From positions 1-42,213 of the forward strand of contig CAMNEB010000005.1 of assembly GCA_946536155.1 (NCBI GenBank): a stretch of 42,213 nt of DNA. The letters run 5' to 3'. The stretch comes from an uncultured Lachnospiraceae bacterium (GTDB taxonomy: Bacteria; Bacillota; Clostridia; Lachnospirales; Lachnospiraceae). Positions within the stretch are counted from its first letter, which is position 1, and every line of letters starts with the position of its first letter. This document shows positions 32,521 through 40,637 of the stretch, in pieces. The notes below the pieces were generated by a model. The model saw nothing but the letters and a program-made list of their open reading frames with translations. It made no database searches and had not been told where the DNA came from. The position numbers and the translations under genes were made by a program.

Positions 32521-32724
32521 ATGATCATAATCAGACTTGACCGCATGATGGCGGATAGGAAGATTTCTCTTAACGATCTGGCAGAAAGAGTCGGGATGAC
32601 CAATGTGAATCTCTCCAATCTTAAGACGGGGAAGATGAAGGGTATCCGCTTTGAAACTCTGGATGCGATATGCAAAGTCCTGGAGTGCCAGCCCGGAGAC
32701 CTGATGGAATATACGGAAGATTAA
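32521..32724 (+). CDS. Small XRE (YozG-like) helix-turn-helix regulator
   Basis: This 67-residue protein is a complete Cro/C1-type helix-turn-helix and little else: ISLNDLAERVGMTNVNLSNLKTG holds the two DNA-contacting helices, and ETLDAICKVLECQPGDLMEY is the usual closing helix. The track start at 32500 is seven codons too long; ATG 32521 has GGGGAGGG upstream. Such regulators pair with DUF2975 membrane proteins, and the TTTAAA palindromes before the operon are the obvious candidate binding sites. Confidence 0.92.
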   Translation: MIIIRLDRMMADRKISLNDLAERVGMTNVNLSNLKTGKMKGIRFETLDAICKVLECQPGDLMEYTED

Positions 32725-32850
32725 CGGGGGCAGCATATGGGATACCGTAAATCCGGCACAGGCGGTCCGGAAAAAACAGGATGCGGCTGTTATTGAACTG
32801 TGGTATGGTTGGACATAGGTACAGCACTGACAGCAGCATGGGAGTATGAT

Positions 32851-33540
32851 ATGCATTACAGCGTTCTTGTAGTGGATGATGAAACCGAACTTGCCTGCTA
32901 CACGGCAAAATATTTTAATATGTCGGGAGTGGAGACCGCATACAGACTGGATGCGGCCTCCGCTCTTGAGTTTTTTGAAGACAATACCTGCTCGCTGATC
33001 CTGCTTGACATCAACCTCGGAGGCGACTCGGGCTTCGAACTCTGCCGCACCATCAGGCAGACCATGGACATTCCCATCTTCTTCATCAGTGCAAGGTCTG
33101 CGGAGGACGATATGCTGCTGGGCTTAAGCCTTGGCGGCGACGATTACATATGCAAGCCCTACTCCCTGGGCGTGCTCTTAGCCAAGGTTAAGGCTGAGCT
33201 GGGGCGTTACGGGGACAGACCGGAAAAACAGATCCCGCAGGATGGCGGGGTGAAGCTCGGAAACACTTTCTTCAACCCGAAGAAAGCCGTGATCATAAAG
33301 GGCGGTGAGGAATATCCTCTCAAAGCCATGGAGTACAAGCTTCTTGCGTATATGACCGCCAATCCCGGACGCGTCATCTCCAAGGATGAATTCTTTGAAA
33401 AGATATGGGACACCCAGTTTGTCGGTGACGTTACCCTCAATGTTCACATAAGACATCTGCGTGAAAAAATAGAAGACGACCCCGGAAAGCCTGAGGTCAT
33501 CAAAACTGTGTGGGGAGTCGGTTTTATCTTTGAACCCTGA
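32851..33540 (+). CDS. OmpR-family response regulator
   Basis: This 229-residue protein has a receiver domain (about 1-115) with DD at 9-10, the phospho-acceptor D53 in ILLDINLGG and the lysine in CKPYS. A C-terminal winged-helix domain (about 130-229) ends in HIRHLREKIEDD and TVWGVGFIF. The track start at 32800 adds 17 unlikely residues; ATG 32851 follows GGGAG by six bases. The sensor kinase gene begins 11 bases after the stop. The adjacent ABC transporter is the probable target. Confidence 0.94.
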   Translation: MHYSVLVVDDETELACYTAKYFNMSGVETAYRLDAASALEFFEDNTCSLILLDINLGGDSGFELCRTIRQTMDIPIFFISARSAEDDMLLGLSLGGDDYICKPYSLGVLLAKVKAELGRYGDRPEKQIPQDGGVKLGNTFFNPKKAVIIKGGEEYPLKAMEYKLLAYMTANPGRVISKDEFFEKIWDTQFVGDVTLNVHIRHLREKIEDDPGKPEVIKTVWGVGFIFEP

Positions 33541-33551
33541 GCCGGGATAGT

Positions 33552-34853
33552 ATGAAGAAGAGATATTTTTACATCTATACTGTGATCTTCATATTGGTAA
33601 GTGCCTTCATCTGCATCATGGCCGCAAACGGACGCGGAGAGAGCGGATTTACTCTTGATGCCACGAAGGTTAACAGGAGACTGATCGCCATAGAGAGCAG
33701 CTGGGAGGATATCTCCGGATACAGAAGCGGGACGGTCCCCGCTGAGGACGGATTTGATTATACCGTGATAGACAGTGACGGGAAGGTACTGATCATGACC
33801 AGAAGTGATATGGCGCAGTCCGTTTCTGCCGCCACCTCGCATTATGATGTTATCAGGGATATCACTGTAGATGGCGTTACCGTCGGAACTCTTCTGATAC
33901 ATAATCCGACGGAGGAAGCCGTCAGGGAAGATGATATGAAGAATGCCTGTACTCTGGCGGGACTTCTTCTGATCGTGCTGGTCCTGATAAGTGCATACCG
34001 GCTTTATATTGACCGCAATGTAATAAGGCCTTTTTCTAAGATGAAGAGCTTTGCACTGCGCATCGCATCCGGCAATCTGGATACACCCCTTGAGATGGAC
34101 AGGGGTCATATATTCGGCGAATTTACGGAAGCCTTTGATATCATGAGGGAGGAACTGAAGGCATCCCGTGAACGTGAGGAGGCTGCTGTCAGGAGCAGAA
34201 AAGAACTGGTCGCTGAGCTGTCACACGATATCAAGACACCGGTTGCCTCGATCAAAGCCATGGCTGATGTGATGGAGCTGTCCGCATCGACGGACCTTGA
34301 GAAGGAAACCGCCAGGTCCATAAGCGGCAAGGCGGATCAGATAGACAGACTTATATCCAATCTCTTCCATGCGACAATGGAAGAACTGGAACAGCTTGAG
34401 GTAAAAGATGAAGAGTTTACCTCCGCAGATCTCGAGAAGATGATCAGGGAGGCGGACCATCTCCATAAAGTAAACAGGCTTCACTTGGAGGATGCGGTGC
34501 TTTCGGGAGATGAGCTTCGCATGAGTCAGGTAGTCACCAACATTATCTACAATTCCTACAAGTACGCGGGAACGGAGATAAGCATAAACACACATTTTGA
34601 GAACACCGGCACAGATGAAGGATCCGGAAAGTATTATGTGCTGGAGATTTCGGATCTGGGCGGCGGTGTGCCTGAAGAGGAACTGGAACTCATCACCGAA
34701 AAGTTTAAAAGAGGATCCAACTCCGGCGGACGGGAAGGCTCCGGCCTTGGCCTTTACATCTCGAAGTATCTCATGGAGAAGATGGGCGGGGGACTTGCCT
34801 GCAGCAATGACGGAAAGGGCCTTAAGGTGGCTCTCAGGATCAGGATCGCATGA
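33552..34853 (+). CDS. Sensor histidine kinase (HAMP, HisKA, HATPase)
   Basis: This 433-residue protein has a membrane segment at about 7-25, an extracytoplasmic domain of roughly 110 residues, a second membrane segment at about 135-151 and a HAMP linker (about 154-205). A HisKA domain follows with ELSHDIKTPVASIKA (phospho-acceptor H225), then an ATPase domain with the N box VVTNIIYNSYKYA and G boxes DLGGGVPEE and GSGLGLYIS. The sizeable sensor domain sets it apart from the short intramembrane-sensing BceS-type kinases. It pairs with the preceding regulator. A terminator lies between it and the ABC transporter genes. Confidence 0.94.
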   Translation: MKKRYFYIYTVIFILVSAFICIMAANGRGESGFTLDATKVNRRLIAIESSWEDISGYRSGTVPAEDGFDYTVIDSDGKVLIMTRSDMAQSVSAATSHYDVIRDITVDGVTVGTLLIHNPTEEAVREDDMKNACTLAGLLLIVLVLISAYRLYIDRNVIRPFSKMKSFALRIASGNLDTPLEMDRGHIFGEFTEAFDIMREELKASREREEAAVRSRKELVAELSHDIKTPVASIKAMADVMELSASTDLEKETARSISGKADQIDRLISNLFHATMEELEQLEVKDEEFTSADLEKMIREADHLHKVNRLHLEDAVLSGDELRMSQVVTNIIYNSYKYAGTEISINTHFENTGTDEGSGKYYVLEISDLGGGVPEEELELITEKFKRGSNSGGREGSGLGLYISKYLMEKMGGGLACSNDGKGLKVALRIRIA

Positions 34854-34868
34854 CCGGTCTTATCAGGA

Positions 34869-34892
34869 TTAAATCTTTTTAAAGAGATTTAA
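34869..34892 (+). promoter_or_regulatory. 24-bp palindrome, possible operator of the ABC transporter operon
   Basis: TTAAATCT (34869-34876) and AGATTTAA (34885-34892) are a perfect 8-bp inverted repeat with an 8-base centre. It stands after the kinase gene and before a terminator, upstream of the ABC genes. Its distance suits a regulator site, but no clear promoter accompanies it. Confidence 0.4.
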
Positions 34893-34932
34893 AAAACAGG
34901 CAAAGAATTAAAGATTCATATTGGCTATATTG

Positions 34933-34963
34933 GGATCATACAAAGCAGGTATGATCCTTTTTT
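34933..34963 (+). terminator. Intrinsic terminator between kinase and ABC transporter genes
   Basis: GGATCATAC (34933-34941) and GTATGATCC (34949-34957) form a perfect 9-bp stem with a 7-base loop, followed by six Ts. It would end the two-component transcript or limit readthrough into the ABC genes, whose start is 26 bases further on. Confidence 0.85.
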
Positions 34964-34988
34964 ATTTTCGAATTTACCGGAGGCAAAA

Positions 34989-35747
34989 ATGAGCGAAGTC
35001 ATCATAAAGACCGAGAAACTGTCAAAGAGCTTTTCCGTGGGCGGAAAACAGCAGCATGTAATAAAGAATCTGGATCTGGAGATCTACAAAGGGGATTTCA
35101 CGGTCATCATGGGATCCTCGGGTGCGGGAAAGTCAACGCTTCTCTACGCCCTTTCCGGAATGGACAAGCCCACCCTCGGCAGGATCGTATATGCGGGTGA
35201 GGAGATCACCGGATTAAATGATGACAGGCTTGCGATATTCAGGAGAAAGCATTGCGGATTTGTCTTCCAGCAGATCCATCTTGTGGACAGCATGAGCATC
35301 ATGGACAATGCCATCTCCGCAGGCATGCTCACCGGGCAGAAGCAGAAGGAACTGAAGAAGAAGGCGCTGGATCTTTTTGAAAGAGTGGGTATATCGGAGG
35401 ATATGACAAAGAAATTTCCCGCACAGCTCTCCGGAGGTGAGGCTCAGAGAGGAGCGGTGGTGAGGGCACTGATAAACGATCCGGATGTGGTTTTTGCGGA
35501 TGAGCCCACAGGTGCTCTGAATTCAGCGGGAGTAAAGGCAGTCCTGGATGTGCTGACGGATATCAATAACAGCGGCCAGACCATCCTGATGGTCACACAT
35601 GATGTCAAGTCCGCCAGAAGAGCCGACAGGATCATATATCTGAAGGACGGGGGAGTGACAGGTGAACTGAGGCTGGGAAAGTATGTGAGCGAAGACAAAG
35701 AACGTCACGAGAAGATCAGAAAGTTCCTTGAAGAGATGGGATGGTGA
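34989..35747 (+). CDS. ABC transporter ATP-binding protein (MacB/LolD type)
   Basis: This 252-residue ATPase has Walker A MGSSGAGKST, the Q-loop FVFQQIHLVDSM, signature LSGGEAQR, Walker B DVVFADEPTGALN and the H-loop MVTHD. The DEPTGALN segment is typical of ATPases that serve FtsX-domain permeases, and the permease follows 8 bases later. Transporters of this class move peptides, antibiotics or lipoproteins rather than sugars, often by mechanotransmission. The start follows CGGAGG. Control by the upstream OmpR-type system is likely from position. Confidence 0.94.
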   Translation: MSEVIIKTEKLSKSFSVGGKQQHVIKNLDLEIYKGDFTVIMGSSGAGKSTLLYALSGMDKPTLGRIVYAGEEITGLNDDRLAIFRRKHCGFVFQQIHLVDSMSIMDNAISAGMLTGQKQKELKKKALDLFERVGISEDMTKKFPAQLSGGEAQRGAVVRALINDPDVVFADEPTGALNSAGVKAVLDVLTDINNSGQTILMVTHDVKSARRADRIIYLKDGGVTGELRLGKYVSEDKERHEKIRKFLEEMGW

Positions 35748-35755
35748 GGTGAAGT

Positions 35756-38122
35756 ATGATAAAGCTTATTAAGAGCAATATACATAAGGACCGCGGCGTG
35801 CTCTTTGCATTTGTGCTGATAATGATCATCTCGTCCGCGATACTTGAGATCAGCCTTTTCCTGGGCGGATATGACAGGCGCTACGACAGGATAACGGAGG
35901 AGATGGACGCGGGGGACGGAGTTTCTTTTTTCTACGGAGACAGCGATACGGTACGCGGGATCATGGAAGATATGCCGGAGGTTGACAGCTTTCATATCAT
36001 CGATATCATACTTCCCGATGATGTGAAATTCACGCTTAACGGATCTGATAAGGAGAAGGATCTCAGTGACGTAATGTATTTTGACGCCCAAAGATACAAT
36101 TCCTTTGAGAAGTTTTTCTTTGTCCGGAAGGATGACGCCATAAGCGGAAATTTCATATATCTGAACGTCTATACAGCATACTATTACGGCATCGGGATTG
36201 GAGATGTGATGCATCTTTACTCCGAAAACTTCGGAGAGTATGACCTGACCGTAGCCGGGATATATGAGGATTTTATGGCCGGCAATCCCTATTCATATCT
36301 TTCTGTGGTGGTGGATGATGACACCTACGGGCTGTTAATGGCAAGAGCGGATGAACTCGAAGAAGCCGGAACGGAATTTGCAAACCGGAATTTCATGAAC
36401 TATACATTCGCGGACGGTGTTTCATTAAACGAAGGAGTCATGAAGATAAATGACACCCTGAATGCCGAAGGTATTCCCACTCACGGATATTCCGCATCAC
36501 TGGCCAAGGCCGGATATATCAGTGTTTTGCATGTGATATCGGCCTTTATGATATCCCTGGCAGTCATCATTATGTTCATCTGTCTTATCATGATGATCTT
36601 CACCGTTAACAACAATATAGACAGGGATATCAGGAATATCGGGGCTTTAAGGGCTGTCGGATATACCGTCTCGAATATCAGATCCGCTCTGAGCCTTGAA
36701 TTTCTGGGACTTGGGATCATCGGGGCCGTGACGGGGACAGGGATCGCCTATGTGCTGTTTCCTGTTGCGGAAGAGAAAGTGATCCGCCAGATCTCCGGAA
36801 TGGTATGGGAAAAGAAATTCTATCCCGAACTGTCATTTTCCCTGATCGCGGCATTTGTCCTGATCATTCCGGCAGTCGTTTATCTGGCGACGGTCAAGAT
36901 CAAAAAACTCCATCCCGCGACAGCTCTGAGATTCGGTCTTGCATCGAATTCTTTCAGGAAAAATCATATCCCTCTTTCCGAGACAAAGGGCAATCTGAAT
37001 ATACTCATGGGACTTAAGAGCTCCCTTCAGAACATGGGGCAGAATCTGATAGTATTCGGGATCCTTGCAGCGGTTTCCTTTATGACTGTTTTTTCCTTTG
37101 TGCTCTTCTACAACACCAGGATCGATATGACTGATTTCCAGACTATGCTCCAGGGAGATTCTCCCGATGCATATATTTATATTGAGTACGATGATGACGA
37201 AGAGTTCCGTAAGATCCTGGATATCATAGGCTCCATGGATGAGGTCACGGAGGTCTACGGACTTTCGGGTATAGATGCCGCAGCTTACGTGGGAGGTTAT
37301 GATTCAAACCTTTTATATTCAAACAGACCCGAATATGTAAACTGCGGAGTATACGAAGGTGTTATGGTCAGGGAGGACAACGAAGCTGTCCTCGGAAGCA
37401 TCACTGCAGAAAAAGCCGGCGTGGGCGTCGGCGATGAAGTCGAGGTAAAGGTTGGCGACAGGACTGAGAGATTCCTTGTTACAGGTCTGCAGCAGGCTGT
37501 ATACGGAATGGGTGAGAGGATTTACCTGACGGAAGGAGGAGCCGAAAGACTCGGCATTGATACCGGTTATACCTATCTTAGAGTCAGGATCGAAGATCCC
37601 GATGCGGAATCCGTGGACAGGTTCATTGCACGTGCGGAGTCGCTTCTCGGTTCGGGATATATTAAGAGCGAGAATCATTTCCGGGATACCAGGAGCAGCG
37701 ATAATGTCCCTGTCTATGCGGTCGGACTTGTGGTGCTTATAATAGTCATAATAAACATAATAGTTGTCATGGTGGTCATAAGGCTTCTGCTCAAGACCGT
37801 TTTCATAAAGAGGGAAAAAGAATTCGGTATACTTAAATCCGTCGGTTTTACCGGGAACCAGCTCAGACTCCAGCTCTCAATTTCGCTGCTTCCCACCGGC
37901 ATAGCGGCATCCCTTGCGGGAGCGGTGATGGGCCACATCCTGATCAATCCTCTTTTCGAGGCAGTGTTTGGGAGCTTCGGCATCATGCAGTCGAAGCTTA
38001 TCATGAAGCCGGTGCTGATACTGTTATCAAGCCTTGCCGTGTGTCTGCTGGTCTTTTTCTTCAGTTTCATCCTTTCCGGCAGGATGAAGAAGGTTGCCCC
38101 CTACGTGCTGATCCAGGAATAA
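35756..38122 (+). CDS. FtsX-domain ABC transporter permease
   Basis: This 788-residue protein has two FtsX modules. A membrane segment near 15-38 is followed by a large extracytoplasmic MacB-like region, then three segments at about 265-380 (the first FtsX domain, with NNIDRDIRNIGALRAVGYT). A fourth segment near 425-450 precedes a second extracytoplasmic region, and the last FtsX domain runs from about 650 to 780 (KREKEFGILKSVGFT). The duplicated ALRAVGYT and ILKSVGFT stretches are the ATPase-coupling sites. The length and two-module layout differ from BceB. An S41 peptidase gene follows after 14 bases. Confidence 0.93.
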   Translation: MIKLIKSNIHKDRGVLFAFVLIMIISSAILEISLFLGGYDRRYDRITEEMDAGDGVSFFYGDSDTVRGIMEDMPEVDSFHIIDIILPDDVKFTLNGSDKEKDLSDVMYFDAQRYNSFEKFFFVRKDDAISGNFIYLNVYTAYYYGIGIGDVMHLYSENFGEYDLTVAGIYEDFMAGNPYSYLSVVVDDDTYGLLMARADELEEAGTEFANRNFMNYTFADGVSLNEGVMKINDTLNAEGIPTHGYSASLAKAGYISVLHVISAFMISLAVIIMFICLIMMIFTVNNNIDRDIRNIGALRAVGYTVSNIRSALSLEFLGLGIIGAVTGTGIAYVLFPVAEEKVIRQISGMVWEKKFYPELSFSLIAAFVLIIPAVVYLATVKIKKLHPATALRFGLASNSFRKNHIPLSETKGNLNILMGLKSSLQNMGQNLIVFGILAAVSFMTVFSFVLFYNTRIDMTDFQTMLQGDSPDAYIYIEYDDDEEFRKILDIIGSMDEVTEVYGLSGIDAAAYVGGYDSNLLYSNRPEYVNCGVYEGVMVREDNEAVLGSITAEKAGVGVGDEVEVKVGDRTERFLVTGLQQAVYGMGERIYLTEGGAERLGIDTGYTYLRVRIEDPDAESVDRFIARAESLLGSGYIKSENHFRDTRSSDNVPVYAVGLVVLIIVIINIIVVMVVIRLLLKTVFIKREKEFGILKSVGFTGNQLRLQLSISLLPTGIAASLAGAVMGHILINPLFEAVFGSFGIMQSKLIMKPVLILLSSLAVCLLVFFFSFILSGRMKKVAPYVLIQE

Positions 38123-38136
38123 AAAGGAGTCAGGAA

Positions 38137-39891
38137 ATGGTGATCATATTAAGAATTTGTGAGATGTTAAGCCTTATTGACCGTAATACCGTATACATAT
38201 GCCTGTTTTCCCTTCTCTGGCTGCCTGCCCTCATCATCTTTACCATGGCGGTGAAACCGGAGCACAAAAAGGCGTATATTGCCGCTGCGATCGTTCCTGT
38301 GCTGAATTTTGCCTGTTTTTATGCGCTGAATCATACGAAGGGAGACCCCGGTACCGGAATATCCAGGTACTGCCCATACCTTATAACGGCACTTGTCTAT
38401 TGCATCGGGACTGTTATGCTGATGCGCGGCGAAAAAAGAAAGAGAGTATTTTTCTTATGCGGTGAAGTCGCTGTCATTGTCTCCGTCTTTGCCATGACAG
38501 CCATTCTCGTGAATTCATATCAGATGCACTACGGAAATTTCAGCCACTATGGCTATGAGAGATCCATGGCGGCACTTATTGACGAGCTTGAAGGCAACTA
38601 TATCTCAAGAGAACATAAAGAGATCGATTTTGACATGCTGAGGGAGGTATATATCCCCATGGCTGCCCGTGCTGAGGAAGACGGGGATGAGGCTGCCTTT
38701 GCGCAGGCTGTTGCGGAGCTGTGTTATGAATTCCATGACGGACATCTGCGCCTCAGATACAATGATGCCGCACTGGGGAACGAAGCTGTAGACCGGATCG
38801 TCGGATATGATCACGGCTTTTCCATGCTGCGCCTTGACGACGGTTCCGTGATCGCCATACTTGCGGACGGATCGTCGGAAAGCTTCAGCGCCGGGATCCA
38901 TAACGGCACGGTCATCACAAGCTGGAACGGAACAGATATTGATACTGCCATAGATAATGTAAAATGCATACAGCCCGGGGTAAGAGGCATAACCGCATAT
39001 CCCATTGAGTCCAATGAAGACATAGCAAGGCCCATATTCCTTGCAGGTCAGGGCGGCGAGACGGTCACCGTCGGATTCATCGATGATGAAGGCACAGAGA
39101 GGACTGTTGCCGTGGGCAGCATGGGAAGCTATCAGAACAGATTAAGGGAGGCAGCCGGTCCCATTACAGGCAAGCACTGTTTCGGATTTGCCACTGCAAG
39201 AATGCTCGAAGACGGCGTGGGATATCTTTGCATTCCGGAGGAATCCTTCGATGCTCTTTCCGATGTCAAAGCAGTACTTACGGACAGATATCCGGAGGTT
39301 AAGGAGCTTGTGATATCCAGGATTGAAGAGCTTAAAAGTCAGGGAATGGAAACACTTATCCTGGATCTTCGCGACAATGACGGTGGCATAGATGTCGTGT
39401 ATGAGGAGATAGTCACTCTTTTTACGAACGAAGGAATGACTCTTTACGGCGGATATTTCAAAGACGGTGAGCTGGTAAAGAGCAGTAGCTGGATCTGGAC
39501 AACAGAGCCTGACGGGAGATATTCGGATCTTCCGGTCATTGTTCTGGTCAATGCCGGATGCGGAAGCTGCGGGGATATCTTTGCAAGCTTCATGTCGAGA
39601 TGCCCGAATGTAACGATGATGGGTATCACCACCACATGGGGTTCTGCGCAGACCATGGGAGGCGAGTGCCTGCTCAGCGGAGGAAGTATCAGGGTGCAGT
39701 ACCCGATAATCGGTACGCTGGATGAAAACGGAAAAATATATCTGGATGCAGGCCCTGACAGGATCAGTTCACTGGAGCTGGATGAACGGATACCCCTGGA
39801 CCTTGATGCGGTAGAACAGCTGTATGCCCCGGATTCGGATTATGAGCTGAGCTATGCTCTTGAATATATCAGAAGCCATAAGCTGCCTTAA
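38137..39891 (+). CDS. Membrane-anchored S41-family peptidase
   Basis: The N-terminal ~130 residues hold about four hydrophobic segments, then a large domain ends in a C-terminal-processing-protease-like fold. TLILDLRDNDGGID and NAGCGSCGDIFASFMSRCP match the S41 core, with the serine of GSCGD as presumed nucleophile, although the usual SAxE context is changed. A lysine partner was not identified with certainty, so activity is not assured. The track start at 38041 overlaps the permease; ATG 38137 follows AAGGAG by seven bases, giving 584 residues. It is probably cotranscribed with the ABC genes and may cut the transported or sensed peptide. Confidence 0.85.
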   Translation: MVIILRICEMLSLIDRNTVYICLFSLLWLPALIIFTMAVKPEHKKAYIAAAIVPVLNFACFYALNHTKGDPGTGISRYCPYLITALVYCIGTVMLMRGEKRKRVFFLCGEVAVIVSVFAMTAILVNSYQMHYGNFSHYGYERSMAALIDELEGNYISREHKEIDFDMLREVYIPMAARAEEDGDEAAFAQAVAELCYEFHDGHLRLRYNDAALGNEAVDRIVGYDHGFSMLRLDDGSVIAILADGSSESFSAGIHNGTVITSWNGTDIDTAIDNVKCIQPGVRGITAYPIESNEDIARPIFLAGQGGETVTVGFIDDEGTERTVAVGSMGSYQNRLREAAGPITGKHCFGFATARMLEDGVGYLCIPEESFDALSDVKAVLTDRYPEVKELVISRIEELKSQGMETLILDLRDNDGGIDVVYEEIVTLFTNEGMTLYGGYFKDGELVKSSSWIWTTEPDGRYSDLPVIVLVNAGCGSCGDIFASFMSRCPNVTMMGITTTWGSAQTMGGECLLSGGSIRVQYPIIGTLDENGKIYLDAGPDRISSLELDERIPLDLDAVEQLYAPDSDYELSYALEYIRSHKLP

Positions 39892-39968
39892 AGACAGCGG
39901 GAGCATACTCAGCAGGTCCGTGCCGGTCCTGGATCGTTACATTCCCTTCACCTGAAATGCCCTGATGA

Positions 39969-39997
39969 TTGTAAACTTTAGGATTTACGGTTATCAT
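39969..39997 (+). promoter_or_regulatory. Candidate promoter upstream of the small membrane protein gene
   Basis: TTGTAA (39969-39974) and TATCAT (39992-39997) are spaced by 17 bases. It lies in the 208-base gap after the peptidase gene, which shows no other feature, and would give a leader of about 95 bases. Confidence 0.4.
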
Positions 39998-40099
39998 ACT
40001 ATGTGTATGTCACACAGAAGGTTCAGTTCCTCCGACGGACTCGTTACCTCAAATCTTTCGATTGCGTTCTGATATGCTTATGACGCAGTTACAGATATT

Positions 40100-40582
40100 A
40101 TGGATCTTAAAGTTTACAGAAAAAAAGTTATCCTAAGGACCGTAAAGCGCTGTCTCATCACAGCGCTTATTTTGCTGCTTCCCGGCCTGATCATGGGAAT
40201 TTTTAACAGGTGGCTTTTTCTCTTCTGCCTCCTTGATGTGCTCCCCGTGATATACCTGGTCTCCAGGCTCAGAATACTTTGCTCATACAGTCTTTCATCC
40301 GGCAGGATTGATGATGTCATCCTCTTTGATGATAAAGACCAGCCCCTGTGTGATGTTCACGTGGTCTACAGCACGGACAGCGGAGAAAAAAGAGAACTCA
40401 CGGCCGTTGCCGAGCATTACGGAGATTATGAAGACGGTATAGAACCGGAACTTGAGAAAATGCGTGAGAGGCTTTATGAGAAATTTGCCGGAAGGTCCGT
40501 TCCCGTATTCTATGAACCGGACAGGAGTGACAGGGATTTTATATACCTTGAGGATTCGTTCTCTAAAGATGGCGGATCGTAA
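40100..40582 (+). CDS. Small membrane protein of unknown function
   Basis: I do not recognise this 160-residue protein. Two closely spaced hydrophobic segments (about 17-35 ITALILLLPGLIMGIF and 38-56 LFLFCLLDVLPVIYLVSRL) are followed by a soluble acidic domain of ~95 residues that reads as beta strands (VILFDDKDQPLCDVHVVYST). This resembles small DUF3592-like proteins with an SH3/OB-type tail, but only loosely. The start has no good ribosome binding site. It is followed 55 bases later by the GH13 gene, and whether they form one operon is unclear. Confidence 0.65.
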   Translation: MDLKVYRKKVILRTVKRCLITALILLLPGLIMGIFNRWLFLFCLLDVLPVIYLVSRLRILCSYSLSSGRIDDVILFDDKDQPLCDVHVVYSTDSGEKRELTAVAEHYGDYEDGIEPELEKMRERLYEKFAGRSVPVFYEPDRSDRDFIYLEDSFSKDGGS

Positions 40583-40637
40583 AGGCCGATGTAAAGACCG
40601 TCTGAAATGTTATTTTACTGCATAAACGGAGGACGAT

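Noticed and set aside
34989-38122. BceAB-type bacitracin detoxification module
   Set aside because: The permease is too long with two FtsX modules, and the kinase has a large extracytoplasmic domain, unlike BceS; a more general MacB/FtsX transporter is the safer call.
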